64,000 bases of DNA from Cricetomys ansorgei (Eukaryota > Chordata > Mammalia > Rodentia > Nesomyidae). The position numbers and the translations under genes are program-made. This document shows positions 13,160-24,917 of the stretch, in pieces. The notes beneath the pieces are model-generated. The model did no database searches. It was not told where the DNA came from and worked only from the letters and a program-made list of their open reading frames with translations. The first letter of the stretch is position 1; each line of letters opens with the position of its first letter. The stretch is taken from contig JAMJFZ010003639.1 in NCBI GenBank assembly GCA_026225945.1, positions 1-64,000 of the forward strand, written 5' to 3'.

Positions 13160-14340
13160 TATACTCAACAGCAGGTTGCCAATGACAGAACTCCATATAA
13201 AATTCCAGCAATTAGTCATCACCACAGATGTGCAAATTATAGTATACAGCCATAAAAGCCTTACAAAACCGCCAAGGAAATATGACCTCGCCAAAGTTCA
13301 GGAATTCCAAAGATATTTAATGACTAGATTTCCAAATGGTGGTCCAAAACCTGAACTTTAAAACATCAATCACATTAAGGAAAAATAATATTAAATGATG
13401 AAATAATAAGAAAATCAAAGATTGCTGTAAGAAGCATAATAAAGAGACAGATATTCAGCAAACCATGATCGATGAAAAACAGAAAAAAACACTGGAAATT
13501 TTGTAAATAAAATAGATTAGTCAGAAGGAAAATTTAAGGAATTATTTTATTCCTGTTACCATAAAGATAGCTTAATCAGTCATGAGAAGGATTTTATACA
13601 AATGTGAGAAATGATCATGAAACCACACATATGAACTCCTTGTGTAAAGGCAATAGGAGAAACATACAATAGATGGATAAACAAAATATCTGAAGAAATT
13701 ATAGCTGAAGATTCCTCAAATCTTGAAAATGTATGGAGGATGTGTTTAAAATCCAAAATAATTGCAATGAGTATATACAATATATTCAGGCCCCATCATT
13801 TTACCAAACTGAGTAAGTTTAACAAAGAGAGAATTCTGAAAGCTAAAAGTGAAACTTACTCACAAAAGATGCTGGTTAGAGCTACATCCTTCAGAGCAAA
13901 AGCACTGCACACCAGGAAATCAAGAAGTGACATCCTTTATACCATGAAGTAACTGTGAATTGATATCCAGAAAATGTAAAAATTTAAATTATACTTTAAG
14001 CATGCTATAATGGAATGCACAAAAATGAAGCCATTTATTTTTAGAAAATTCCTCAAGAAATAACTATGTCACTTAGACCAAGGAAACAGACATGTGCATT
14101 CTAGAGATCTCAGAATAGAATAAATCTAACAAGAAATATAATTATATGAATATAAATGATAAAATATCCAAATAATATCCACTCATTAAAGCCGAATTCC
14201 AGATAAGGAGCATAGAGTATTCAAAACAAGAGTCAGCATATCACAGTCAATAACTAACCTAAGTGTAAATGGATTTAACTTCACAAATAAAAAATACTTT
14301 ACAATTGACCACTCTCTGAAAAAAAAAAGTAGGAGAAGGA
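13160..14340 (+). mobile_element. Heavily decayed L1 ORF1 to ORF2-start region
   Basis: The sequence has the A-rich sense-strand composition of L1. It shows block order similar to the ORF1 C-terminal half: 'gaatccaaaatgaaagaa'-like motifs, 'gaaagagagaattctgaaagc' near 13,825 and 'ccatgaagtaactgtgaattg' near 13,942. The start of ORF2 would follow. Every frame is interrupted. The assignment rests on overall pattern and is uncertain. Confidence 0.4.
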
Positions 14341-16048
14341 CTGATAGACTGAATTTGATGTTGGAAAACAATATTCCAACATAGTGCTATTAATTTCATT
14401 TAGTAGCATCTGCTTCCTAAATTGTAACATACTGACCATCATCACTGAACTCTGCTCCTTGGATGTGCATCTAACTCACAAGCCACAACCACCCACATCA
14501 TCTTCAGGCAGTGCATTTTGGGAGCCAGACTGGAAAGGGGAGGCTTAGAGCAAGGAAGTATAGATTTTAGACATGGCACATGAAGCCAACATAGAGTCCA
14601 ATAGAATCAAATCTTCAAAATGTAATGGAGAATAATGTTTAATAGGAAATGACACAATTAATCACTAACTGTTCCAAAGTAGAAGAAATGAGGGAAAACA
14701 TGAAAGATAAAACATCATCACAATTGCGTGAAGATATCCTGGCACCTTTAATTTCTTGTGTCATTACAGGGAGTATATGCAAATTCATAATGGATATAAT
14801 CACCAATTCTGCATTGTAAGAGTAAAGAAAAATGTAAAAAGCACTAAAAAAAACCCACCATATACTTGCGGAAATTCATCAGGATCATCAAGATATATAT
14901 ATATTATGTCTCATTAAATCTGAATGGGGTGGAACCTGAGATAACTAGCATGTGTGCGTAGACAGCATGCATTTCTACAAATGAATGTTTGCACAATTTT
15001 GCATGGTCAGAGTAGTCAGTTTAGGCCCACCAATTTCTTTCAGTCCATGTTTTCTTCTCAGATTGAAAAGTATGAAAAACTTTCTAACCTGGGGCTGTGC
15101 ATCTGATGTCATTTATTCTGTGGCTAAATAGAAGTTGGAAAATATTTTTGAGAGTCATCTCCATCCCCAGGTGACATAAGTCATGAATTGCTGAAAGAGA
15201 ACAGGTAACAAGACCACAAGTGATTAACACTTCTGGTGAGATTTTCATCTAAGCCTCTGCCTGTCTACTAATTAGAAGAGAGTCATTGGAAATGATGCAA
15301 ATTCAAAACATGATAGTGTAAATGCAGGGGTCAGAAACAGCCAAAAAATGTTCTAAGTAATAGTTGAAACTATCACTGATATATACTAAAAACACTAAGC
15401 ACAAATATATCTGTGACTTGATCATTTTAAGAGGCTGTCAATACACAGGCCAGACAAAATGAGGGGAAGGCTTCCTCTCTGCTCAGAATCCATACAGTTA
15501 GGACCTCACATACTTAGGCCCTCCTCCCATAACTTGGTTAGAATTATAGTAATGTGTTGAAATGCATCACTCCAGGAAATATTTAATTTTATTTTTTTCT
15601 ACATCATAACCAGATAATGAAATCAAAAGTGGAAATAGGGAGTTTGGAATTATCATTTAATTAGATGAACTCAATAAGGTGACTTTAAGATTACTTGACT
15701 TGAATCTTGTATACACACAATGGAAATAAAAGTGACAGCAACAGAGATGGGTCTTGGCCACATGCATGAGAATGTGAATATTGCCAAGAACTGAAGCCAT
15801 CACTAGATGCCAAAATGAAAAAAAATGCCACAAACATAATAGCAGAAAATACAATAACCTAAGAAAACTTATGTGAAGATGTTTAGAACAGAACTCTCTT
15901 TCTTTACACTTAAATTACTAAGTTTCAGGCTCTTCATGATTGTGTCTTACTTATGTGTCTGTTTCTTATTAAACACTGACCAAAAACAATTTGCTGTTAC
16001 CAGGGTGAAATCAGAAGCCATGGAGGATTGCATCTTTAAGAGATGTTT
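14341..16048. other. Unannotated AT-rich DNA
   Basis: No gene, SINE or array is recognised. Short open frames lack protein-like features. Confidence 0.5.
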
Positions 16049-16049
16049 G

Positions 16050-16196
16050 TCTTTTACTGAGACAGTGTTTCTCTGTTGTACCTTTGGCTGTCCTGAAACT
16101 CATTCTATAGACCAGATTGGCTTCAAACTGACAGAGATCTTCCTGACTCTGACTCCTGTGTGATGCGATTAAAGGCATTTGACACCACCACCTGGC
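16050..16196 (-). mobile_element. B1 SINE
   Basis: The plus strand reads as the reverse complement of B1. It has 'gagacagtgtttctctgttg', 'ggctgtcctgaaactcattc', 'agaccagattggcttcaaac' and 'gcgattaaaggcatttgaca', and it ends in the B1 5' terminus 'ctggc'. B1 derives from 7SL RNA and carries internal Pol III boxes. This copy is diverged. Confidence 0.92.
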
Positions 16197-16239
16197 CCAA
16201 AGAAATGCTTCTTACTAGTTTGCTGTCTACAATTTTCTC

Positions 16240-16460
16240 AGTTTGCCTTCTTATATTACCCAAGACCACCTCTCCATGAGGGCAACCTCTCATTATGGAT
16301 TAGTCCCTGCCATGTCAATCATCAACAAAAAAATGTACCACACAGACATGCATACACGCCAGCATGATGGAGGCAATTTCTCAGCTAACTTCTATCTTCC
16401 AGGTGACACTGTTTTATGTCAAGTTGAAAAAAAATCTGTCAGAAGTACTATACCAAGAAC
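16240..16460. mobile_element. Rodent dispersed-repeat fragment, family not fixed
   Basis: It contains 'ctccatgagggcaacctctc' and 'gttttatgtcaagttgaaaa', recognisable parts of a common rodent interspersed sequence. I cannot assign the family from memory. Confidence 0.35.
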
Positions 16461-16519
16461 AATAATCTATATATAAAGAGTTGATCTATTGCAACTGAAA
16501 CCAAACACAAGCAGAGACA

Positions 16520-18140
16520 ATATCTATGTACTATTATGAAACCAAGTCAAAGATCCAGACATAAATCCACACCTGATTTTTGTTAAGGATCTCAGAACTA
16601 CACAATGGAAAAGATAGCATCTTCAACAAATGGTGCTGGTCACACTGGATATCTCCAGGTAGAAGAATACAAATACACTCACATTTATCAACTTGCACAA
16701 ACTCAAGTCCGATTGGATCAAGGACTTCAAAATAAAACAGGTACACTAAGCCTGAGAAAAGAGAAATTGTAGAATATCCTTGAACAAATGGGGACAGTTC
16801 AGTAGAGAACTTCCTGAACAGAACAGCAAATATCTCAGTCACTAAGGTCAGCAACAAATGGGATCTTTGAAATTGAAAAACTTCTATACAGCAAAAGACA
16901 CTGTCAATGAGACAAAATGGCAGCCTTCAGATTGGGAGAAGATATTCACCAACTCCACTTCTAAGAGACAGCTAATATTCAAAATATATGAAAAATTCAA
17001 GAAATAAGACATCAGCAAACCAAATAATCCAATCAAAAAATGAGGTACATATCTAAACAGAGTTCTCAACAGAGGAATGTTGAATGGATGAGACACACTT
17101 AAAGAAATGTTTAACATCCTTAGCCATTAGGGAAATGCAAACCAAACATACTCTGAGATTCCTTTATACTCTTGTCAGAATGTCTAAGATCAATAACACA
17201 ACTGAAAGCTAATGCCTATGAGGTTGTGGAGCAAGAGGAACAAAACACTCCTTCATTGCTGGTGAGAGTGCAAACTTGTACAGCCATTATTGAAAGCAAT
17301 AAGGCCATTCCTTAGGATATTGGAAATTGATCTATGTCAAGAACCAGTTATGCCCCTTTTGGGCATATACCCCAAGAACATTCCATCCTACCAGTAGGAT
17401 TCTTGCTCAACTATGTTGATAACAGCTTTGTCATAATTACCAGAAATTGGAAACAACTTTGATGCCTCTCACTGAAGAATGGTTAAATAAATTGTGGTAC
17501 ATTCACACAACTCAGCTATTAAAGAAATGACTACGTGACTTTTGCACACATTGATGAAACTAGAGAAAATCATTCTGACTGAAATAACCGAGTCCCAGAA
17601 AGACAAACTCTGGCATGTACTCACTTAGAAGTAGTTATTAACTGTTAAGATGAGGACAAAGGTCTGCAATCCACAGATCTAGAGAGACTGTACAACAAGC
17701 AGAGGCCCTTTGTAACCTTGTGATCTCCCTGGTTGAAGGGAGGTGCAACAGACAGCATGGTTGGACTCGGGGAGGATGAGTCCAGTCCATGAGAGAAGGG
17801 AAGTCCAGTTGTGGGGAGAGGTATGGAAAAAGGGTGTGTGTGGAGGGACAGCAGGAAGTAGGGGTAATTGAGGGGTGATCTGGGGACTAAGGGCAGTGGA
17901 AACTCACTAGAGTCTATGATGGGAATCTTGGCAAGAGCCTCTAGCAATGGGAGATGGAGATCCTGAAAGGGCCATCATTGTAGCCAGTGACACTCCCAGT
18001 GGAGGACTGGGATACCACCATAGCCACAAAACCTTCGACCTATAACTTATCCTCCCTACAGGACAAACTGGGAAAATCGAAGGGCTGAGCCCCATGCCAA
18101 GGGAGAAAATCTGTGGGGCTATCCTAGAGCTAAGAATGAG
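16520..18140 (+). mobile_element. L1 ORF2 3' third plus 3' UTR
   Basis: The stretch follows the end of rodent L1 ORF2 in order: 'atggtgctggtcacactgga' (16,631), 'ggatcaaggacttcaaaata' (16,715), 'gcagccttcagattgggaga' (16,920), 'gggaaatgcaaaccaaacat' (17,130), 'gggcatataccccaagaaca' (17,361) and 'ctggcatgtactcacttaga' (17,611). A GC-richer 3' UTR follows from about 17,650. In-frame stops and frameshifts break the C-terminal part of the protein, so it is dead. The UTR appears to resume after the LTR-like segment and to end in an A-rich tail near 18,815. Confidence 0.92.
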
Positions 18141-18610
18141 TCAAGCTGGCCTTGAACCCCACATTCTCACCCTGAGGTTGGTAGGAGTTTGGGTGCTCCT
18201 CATTTTTTAACCCTGGCCAGAACCCACATAAATTTTAAGTATTTCCTGCTACACAGAAGGTCTTTAGCAAAGGAATTTGGCTTGATTGGTGTTATGTGAG
18301 CTGTAGCTTGAAACATAGGGATGAGTCCATATACTGATTAGGAGCCTTCTTCTTTTTCACTGTGGAACCACACCTTTTGCAGAAGGTGCCCTTGTAAGAT
18401 CTTGCTGTTTAGAGGAGCTCCACATGCAAATGAGGCTACTCCCATATCCTTTTCTTAAGGAATGTACTCCAAACCTGGGTACCAAAGACCTACCTCGCCT
18501 GTACACTATAAATGTAACTACACTTGCTTTAATAAATGAGAGATATGCTCCTCTGACAGCTTCTCCTGAGAGTCTGGTTTGCTCTTCAATGCTCTTAATA
18601 CTCAGATGTG
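18141..18610 (+). mobile_element. LTR-like segment inside L1 3' UTR
   Basis: This segment differs from the L1 UTR on either side. It carries 'cctgtacactataaatgtaa' (a TATA-like region, 18,498) and an AATAAA at about 18,530. A short R/U5-like stretch after that ends near 'ctcttaatactcagatgtgg'. Both ends are approximate and I did not identify a target-site duplication. Confidence 0.4.
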
Positions 18611-18818
18611 GGACCCACCAGGATGGCTTATACACATGTCTTGTCATTTTCTACCCAGGTACTTAGCTGTTGGCTGATGGAAGGATATGTAGTCAGAGGA
18701 GAGGGAGGATAGGGAGAGCTGGCAGGAATAGATGGAGAGTGGAAAGCATGCTAATATGTATTATAGGAAAGAAGAAAACAAATTAAAATATGTATAAGTA
18801 AAACTTAAATAAAAAAGA
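18611..18818 (+). mobile_element. L1 3' terminus with A-rich tail
   Basis: A purine-rich block ('ggagagggaggatagggaga') is followed by an AT-rich decayed tail ('aaacttaaataaaaaagag'), a typical rodent L1 3' end. It is probably the end of the L1 that begins near 16,520. Confidence 0.55.
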
Positions 18819-18985
18819 GTTGGGAAGTGGTGGCACTAGCCTTTAATCCCAGCCCTCAGGAGGCAGAGGCTGGCAAACCTCTGTGAGTTTGAGGATAGCC
18901 TTGTGTACACTATGAATTGCAGGACATCCAGAGTTACAACAGAGAAACCCTGCCTTGAAAAAAAAACAAAATCAAAAAGGCAAGC
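18819..18985 (+). mobile_element. B1 SINE
   Basis: It matches B1 from 'gttgggaagtggtggcacta' through 'ctttaatcccagccctcagg', 'aggcagaggctggcaaacct' and 'agagaaaccctgccttgaaa', with an A-rich tail. It sits directly behind an L1 A-tail, a common SINE landing place. Confidence 0.95.
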
Positions 18986-19002
18986 AAAAAGAATTAGTAA
19001 TA

Positions 19003-19185
19003 AAGATGGCTCAGCAATTTAGAACACTGAACATTTTTTTAGGGGAAACTTTTCCATTTGGAGATCCAATATACTACCTAATAATCTGTTGTAATGCCAA
19101 TCCCAGGGCATCTGATGCCCTCTTCTGTCTTCTGATATATTGCACACATACACATGCTGGCAAACACCCAGATAACTAAAGTAAA
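19003..19185 (+). mobile_element. B2/B3 SINE
   Basis: It reads 'agatggctcagcaatttaga', then a diverged middle, then 'atctgatgccctcttctgtc', then a CA-rich tail. This is the B2/B3 order on the plus strand. It follows the B1 almost directly. Confidence 0.85.
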
Positions 19186-19849
19186 ACTAAAGGCTAAAGT
19201 AAAACAACAATGAAAACAATGGAATTCTTTATACTAAGGTCACAGCTCTGAAACAAACAGAACTACGTTCTTTCTGGTACACCATGGTGGCAGCTGTGAC
19301 TTTCTTTTTATGCAGTCTGATCAGAAGTAAAGGCTGCCTAGTTCTGACATTAGAAAAACTCAGCATAGCTGTCTATCTAAAAACTGCATCAATACTGTTC
19401 ATAGGTAACTTTACATTTGTTTTCTCTACTTGTACCCTTTGTATTTGTGAGAATTGTGGCACTGGTACTTCTATGTCTTAGTTCATGTATCATGATTACC
19501 AGTTAGCATTGGCTCCCAATAAATCAAATTTTACATTATCACTTTACTTGACTTTCAGCTCAGAATTTTTGGCATAAGTCGTTCCCTACCAGAGCCATTT
19601 CTTTCCATCAGTTCCATAATGTTACATATTCTGTTGCATAACTTTGAGGTATGAATGCCCTCAAATATCTCTGCTGCTACACTTTAACCATGTTCAGCAG
19701 AGGACTTGGTAACTGCTTAGGAATAAGCAACAATATGTCCAGACTCCTCAGAATGCACATGCTTCCTTTGGGGAGGAAAATCATTGCTTTGGAAATGATT
19801 CCCATGCTCTCCTTCCCAGCTTTTCTATCTTGGCTATTGTTATGGTTAT
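19186..19849. other. Unannotated DNA
   Basis: No gene or nameable repeat is seen. Two short overlapping open frames on opposite strands at 19,651-19,902 are chance. Confidence 0.45.
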
Positions 19850-20280
19850 TCTTGGGAGTAAAACTGACTACATCTGGAATTAGCAAAAACTCAATCAGGT
19901 AGACACATGGAAGGGAATTTTTATCTAAATTAAATCATTTGGCATGGGAAGATCCACTTTAAATTAAGATATTTTGATGTGGCAAGATCCACCTTTAATC
20001 TGATGCCACACCTTCTACTACCAGCCTACATACAAGATTGATTCTAGAAGGTTTGGTCATCTAGCAACCCTTGATAATTACTGCTGGTTTTTTTTTCACC
20101 TTAGCACTCAGAAAGCTGTACTGGCTAACAATATGCTCGCATAAGGCATTGTTCCTTGCTCCATTTCTAGCTAAATATTCAAGTTACCATGGAGACTACA
20201 CTTTACCTTATTATTCCTTTGTATAGAGATCTACCTGAATTTCAGGAAGAAAGCTCCTACAGGAATGGAGCCATCATCCA
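19850..20280. mobile_element. Rodent dispersed-repeat fragment, family not fixed
   Basis: The blocks 'actgactacatctggaatta', 'catgggaagatccacttta' and 'gccacaccttctactaccag' are familiar from an abundant rodent interspersed sequence. The two 'gatccac' blocks near 19,950 and 19,988 make a short internal duplication. Confidence 0.4.
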
Positions 20281-20319
20281 GCCTCCTGGTGGAAGAAGAA
20301 CCTAACATCATATTTGTGA

Positions 20320-20460
20320 ACTGGTTCCTGCTTTTCTTTCAGGGTTATCTGATGTCCCCTGCCAACTCGGTTTAAAAAAAAATGAAGTCAACTGGTTCTT
20401 GCTTTTCTTTCAGGGTTATGTGATGTCCCCTGCCAACTCGGTTTAAAAAAAATGAAGTCA
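20320..20460 (+). repeat. 71-bp tandem duplication (two units)
   Basis: Units 20,320-20,390 and 20,391-20,460 differ by two substitutions and one A in an A-run. Each contains a splice-acceptor-like 'tgcttttctttcag|g'. The paralogous site near 24,956 has only one unit, so the doubling came after the 4.6-kb duplication. Confidence 0.95.
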
Positions 20461-20759
20461 ATTCACCAGACCTCAGTGTGAAGCGTGGGGAGAAAATATC
20501 CTGTTCCCTAAATCTCTCTTTAATAGTTAATTTTCTGTGTACACTTCTTTCTGTGGCACAAGATGTTTCCTAGGGAAAGTGGCTACTGAGCACAGGCAGA
20601 GAGAAGAGTCAGCTATTGGAAGTCACGCTTAAGTGCTACAGAAATGCACATCTCTGAAGATTTAGGGAAAATCTGGGACTGGAGTGGAAGCATGGACTAG
20701 GTTCCACTGTGCAGTTTCCCTTGAGCAAACATATCCTAAGGGAGGTGCTCCTGTCACTC

Positions 20760-21065
20760 ATGTCTCACTAGCCAATCAGCGCCTTCAGGCGACCCGCCAG
20801 TAAGAAGAGGTGGAGAGATCCTTTAGATGCCTTGCTGCAGGCTCAAAGCCATGGCTGATCCGTTTTGGTGTGTTTTGCTGTGAGCATTTCTACCAAGAAT
20901 TGTGAGAAGAGCACTTTCAGTCTCTGAAGCCGCTGTCCCAAATGGGGATTAGCTGAAGACTGAGATGCGGGAGCTGGGGTGGTGGGTCCTCTGTGGATAG
21001 CATTGCAAACTTGCAGCCAACAAGGCTTCAGGTTAGGTCCCTGAAACTCCCTGGACGTGGCAGAA
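20760..21065 (+). promoter_or_regulatory. CCAAT-box, CpG-enriched patch; possible relic promoter
   Basis: A canonical 'agccaatcagcg' lies at about 20,769. The following 250 bases hold more CpG than the surroundings (gcgcc, ggcgac, ccgcc, tccg, gccg, tgcgg, gacgt). A possible donor 'cttcag|gttagg' sits near 21,030. The paralogous copy has lost both the CCAAT and the CpGs. A promoter role, perhaps for the KRAB gene 8.5 kb downstream, is inference only. Confidence 0.3.
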
Positions 21066-21791
21066 ATGGCTTACTAATTTCTCTCTGCAGGCCAAATAGG
21101 AGCAAAATATTGAGAGCAGGGCACTGTGTGTAGAAATATCCTTACACTCCACAGCACCATGCTTTTGGTGCATCTGATTTATGCATGTTTCCAAAGTCAG
21201 AGTGGCCTAGATTGCCTGGTATCTTTTAGAATTTCAACACTTCTCATTCAATGTTTAGGTGGAAAATCCATTTGCAGTTAATTTTGTGGTCATTGTGAAT
21301 GGCTTCTCAGGTGTTGGGTAGCACTTCTTTGCCAAGCTGTGATGTAAAGCAATAAAATTAATTATGTAAGGATTTTCAAATGCTTAGGAGATAGTCACAC
21401 AAAGTAAAATTTAGCAAAGGCAGGCTGCCTCTAATACACCATAATGTAAAAAGTGTGCTAACCAGGCCAGTTAGAGATTAGGATGCTAGGATCCACATGT
21501 TTATTCACCAGGACTGTCCACACATTTGACTCCAATCTATAATATAAAAGAAAACCTTGTTTTACAGGCAGCCATCCTGTCCAAGAATAGGCCTCTAAGA
21601 AACTGCTCAATGGGTCATTACATGGTCACCATCAACATTATATCCTGATGTACCATAAAGATCCAATTTTCTTCATGAGGACAGCACAGTTCTGCCAGAT
21701 GAGCAAGATGACCCCGGGTGACATTTTTTTTTGAAAAGACAAAACACTGGTGTCTTGAGTGCTGGCCTGACCAAGCCAGGCTTTCTGCGAG

Positions 21792-22120
21792 GCCCTCATG
21801 GAGAAGTGCTGCAGAAGTTTATTTTTGGTTATGTTTAAAAAGGTTGTTTTGTAGTTTGATGCAAGAAGTGCTTGCTAGGCCTTGACATTTTTTATGGTCT
21901 GCAGTTGTTGGCTTTATGTAAAGATGTTTGAATCCTCATGTTCACATATGCTTCTAATAGAACACCTAAGGATCTTCTTTGTCAATTAAAACCCCTGAGA
22001 ATAGGGGGTCAGGATTTATGGTGGTTGCCTTGATACGTTGTTCCCTCTCTGAAGTCTAGCAGTGCTTGCACCTTTGAGAAATACCTCCTTGTCTGCTTGG
22101 TGATCTACACAGTAGGTATC
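21792..22120 (+). mobile_element. Solo LTR (family shared with 41.2, 53.7 and 62.5 kb)
   Basis: It begins 'tgctgcagaagtttattttt', carries an AATTAAAA polyadenylation-like signal near 21,985, then 'cgttgttccctctctgaagt', and ends near 'cacagtaggtatcca'. Related sequence occurs at 41,218-41,520 (plus), 53,662-54,068 (minus) and 62,537-62,945 (minus). The paralogous position in the second 4.6-kb copy (near 26,440) lacks it, which supports a discrete insertion. No internal retroviral sequence adjoins. Confidence 0.65.
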
Positions 22121-23778
22121 CACTACAAAGAAAGAACACAGCTCCTTCTCAATCTGAGCAACTTTCTTAGCAGAGCCAGTAGCAGCCTAGGGCCTAGAAC
22201 ATGGGAGAATTTCCTAAGCCTCTGATTTATAGAGAAGGAAACCATGGCTCCTTTTCTAAAGGCATGGATATGCTTATGAGAGCTGCTAATAGTCTGGGGT
22301 GAGTGCCTTGGGGGGTTTGCTTCAGATAATGAGAAGACAACACTTCTCTCCACTTGGAGCTATGATTACCAGTTCCATGATCACTGTGAGCTTCGCCATT
22401 ATTGTTCTTGAGATACTTGTGTTTCTCTTATTCAGCAATGTTTGGTCTTTCTCCTCCTGAGTTTGTCTCATTGATGATAATTTCTGTTGACTTCATAGAA
22501 GTCTCATTTCCTTTCATTTTTCCCCTGGAAGTAATATACAAGATGCTATTCTTCTCAAGAAGCTTGCTTGGTATATCATAGACATAGACCTTAGACATAG
22601 GTTAGGTCTTGTGCAAGACCCCATTACTCCAGGTTTATGTTTCTTGTTTTCTGCTTTTCCAATTTCCTCCTTCCCCTATACCACCCCCTTAAACCCTGTC
22701 ACTGAAGAATAACCTGCTGTTGTAGGTGACTGGTGTATTTAAACAATAATTCTGGAAATATCTTTTCAGAGTTAATCTCCCATCAACCTAAGTGGCTAGG
22801 CTTGCAATGTCCCGTCTTTCCTTTGTTCAAGTATAACCTGGGGCCTGAATCTAAAAGGGACTTAATGATGATGTAATATCTGTATCTGAAAATGTGTTCT
22901 AGGCTGAGCTTTTTGGGCACTGACCAGAATTGGCTGCATGCAATTAAAGGCATAATATAATTATTATTCTCTCAATTGTGTGGAGTATTTTCTTCCTGAG
23001 AAAGCATATAGGTTCCAGAAGTGCATTTCAAAACTTTTAAATAATTGTATCAGATACAAGCTTTCTTATGTTGAGTCATGTGGCCTTGATAATAGTCTGC
23101 ATCTCCACAAGGAAACACACTTGCTGTCCTCTTGATTATACTTCCTTAAAATTACCCATTAGAATCACAGAGTCAATTGTCCATTGCAGAAACAGGAGAA
23201 AGATTTACAGATAGAGCATGACTTCTTCCTTCAGAGCAGAATGGCATAAATTGGTTATTGTGTACACTTCTGGGCAAACAGATTAGGCAGTAGCTATGTC
23301 ACTGGATGATTTTCAGTTAGTCAGCTGCAGTGATCATCATTATGAAGAAGAGTCTGTTTGGGGCAGGATGAGTGATTTTGAAATTTCCCAGCATGTATTC
23401 ATTCATGTCATGTGAATGAAGTCAGACCAGATTGATGTGTGTACAGTTTGGGGAGGTTAACATGTACCAACTAGTATTGAATTTCCAATTAGAGAACTCT
23501 CCTATGCAGACATGTGCAATCCTCTCTGACTCACTTAAGTTAGCTCAGAGGTGTGAGACATGGACTATTGGATGTTACTGTGTGTCAAGATTTAGATCTC
23601 CACAGTTAACATTGTGCATAGGCCAAGAAGGTCAATCAGTATTAATAGCATTCACTGTACCGGGGGAGGGCCTACTCTTTCTCAGGATCAGTATGCCTAT
23701 GTGTTTTTTCAATTATAGTTATCTATTTTAAAAGAAAATTTTGGAATATTGGCATCACTTGTTCAATTTCATTTTCTT

Positions 23779-23913
23779 TTCTTCTTCCTTTCTTCTTTTT
23801 ATTTTCCAAGACAAGATTACTCTTTTATAACTCTGGCATTGAACTCAGAGAGATCCTACTGACTCTGCCTCATAAGAGCTGGGTTTAAAAGCATGCATTA
23901 CCACTGACTGGCA
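23779..23913 (-). mobile_element. B1 SINE with target-site duplication
   Basis: It reads on the plus strand as a pyrimidine-rich tail, a shortened B1 body ('ggcattgaactcagagagat', 'gactctgcctcataagagct') and the terminal 'gactggc'. The flanking repeats 'aatttcattttctt' at 23,765 and 23,914 are the target-site duplication. The paralogous site near 28,098 holds a single 'cttcattttcttta' and no SINE. Confidence 0.93.
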
Positions 23914-24002
23914 AATTTCATTTTCTTTAATTCATTACTGCTCTAATATCCATTTGTTTCTGTTCTCCACTCTTACCCTGTCATTAAAATAATCTTATTC
24001 AT

Positions 24003-24060
24003 CCAAACGGTGGTGGCACATTCTTTAATCCCAAAACTCATAATTGTGGCTGGTGTGGCT
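24003..24060 (+). mobile_element. B1-like 5' fragment
   Basis: The short stretch 'cggtggtggcacattcttta' followed by 'atcccaaaactcataa' resembles the first 40-50 bases of B1. It is truncated. Confidence 0.5.
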
Positions 24061-24229
24061 GAAAAGAAAAAGTATTCTACTCAACTTTTGAATAAGCACA
24101 TCACAATCAACTCCTTTCTACCAGTTTCTAAACTATTTGTAACATGCATAAGACAAATTAGAATGTGGAATGCAGTGCTCAGAACATCTAGAATTAAAGC
24201 CTTGTCTATCTACTGTCTAAGCGAGCAGT

Positions 24230-24625
24230 CTATGAGCTCACAGAGAATGGCGCACCGTACACAGGGCCTTCCTGGACCTTAACCAGTTCCTCTGTGTATA
24301 TATAATAATGATTAGCATAGTATTTTTATGGAGACTCCTGACTTTGAGACCGAGTGTGCTTCTGACTTTGTACCTACCCTGGGACTCGTTTCCTCCCTTT
24401 GGGTTCCCAATCTCAATGTGATAGCTTTGATTTATTTTGTTTTATACTTTTACATTTGCTTATTGTCTCTTAGAAATTGTTCTCTAATAATGAGAGGCAG
24501 AAAGACAGTGGATTTGGAGGAGACGTGAAATTGAGATGAAGTGGAATGAGAACAGGGAGGGGAAATTATGATCAGGACATATTTAGGAGAAAATTATTTT
24601 CAATAAAAGAGAAAGAATATGAAAA
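24230..24625 (+). mobile_element. L1 3' UTR terminal fragment
   Basis: It follows the rodent L1 3' end in order: 'ttaaccagttcctctgtgta', 'agtatttttatggagactcc', 'gttctctaataatgagaggc', 'agaaagacagtggatttgga', the 'gggaggggaaattatgatca' block and a terminal 'tttcaataaaagagaaagaa'. Orientation is plus. No ORF2 is attached, so it is strongly 5'-truncated. It separates the two copies of the 4.6-kb duplication. Confidence 0.8.
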
Positions 24626-24917
24626 AAGAATACTCTTTTACTTCTAAAAAGACTATTATCCGATTATTGAGAGATCCTTCTATAGAAGATTTATGCTAGG
24701 AATGATGGTCCAAAGGCACTGGATTACATATATATGAGTAATAATTAACAACTCAATATGTATTGCACATTTTTGTGTATTTAGTGATTTGAGAACAGCT
24801 GATTTTCCAAATGAAACTCCATCATAAACAGTGAAAATAAATCAAAAATGTATTCATGTTTTTAAAAATTTAGGGTTTTTATTAGTCAGGCCTTAGTTTG
24901 GCAGTTACTTTTCAAAC
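24626..24917. other. Unannotated AT-rich spacer
   Basis: Nothing recognisable is seen between the L1 3' end and duplication copy 2. Confidence 0.5.

Larger units (their letters stand above)
20283..24000 (+). repeat. Ancient direct duplication, copy 1
   Basis: This stretch is homologous to 24,918-28,190. Matching landmarks include 'ctgcttttctttcagggtt' (20,327 and 24,964), 'gctgtgatg(t/c)aaag' (21,337 and 25,981) and 'acaagatgctattcttct' (22,538 and 26,846). The 'ggaatgtgaatgaagtcag'-type block (about 23,411 and 27,738) also matches. Divergence is high. Copy 1 carries a solo LTR (about 21,792-22,120) and a B1 (23,779-23,913) that copy 2 lacks, plus a 71-bp tandem duplication at its start. Confidence 0.85.

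Noticed and set aside
17645..18095. 100- and 62-codon minus-strand frames
   Set aside because: They lie antisense in the L1 3' UTR.
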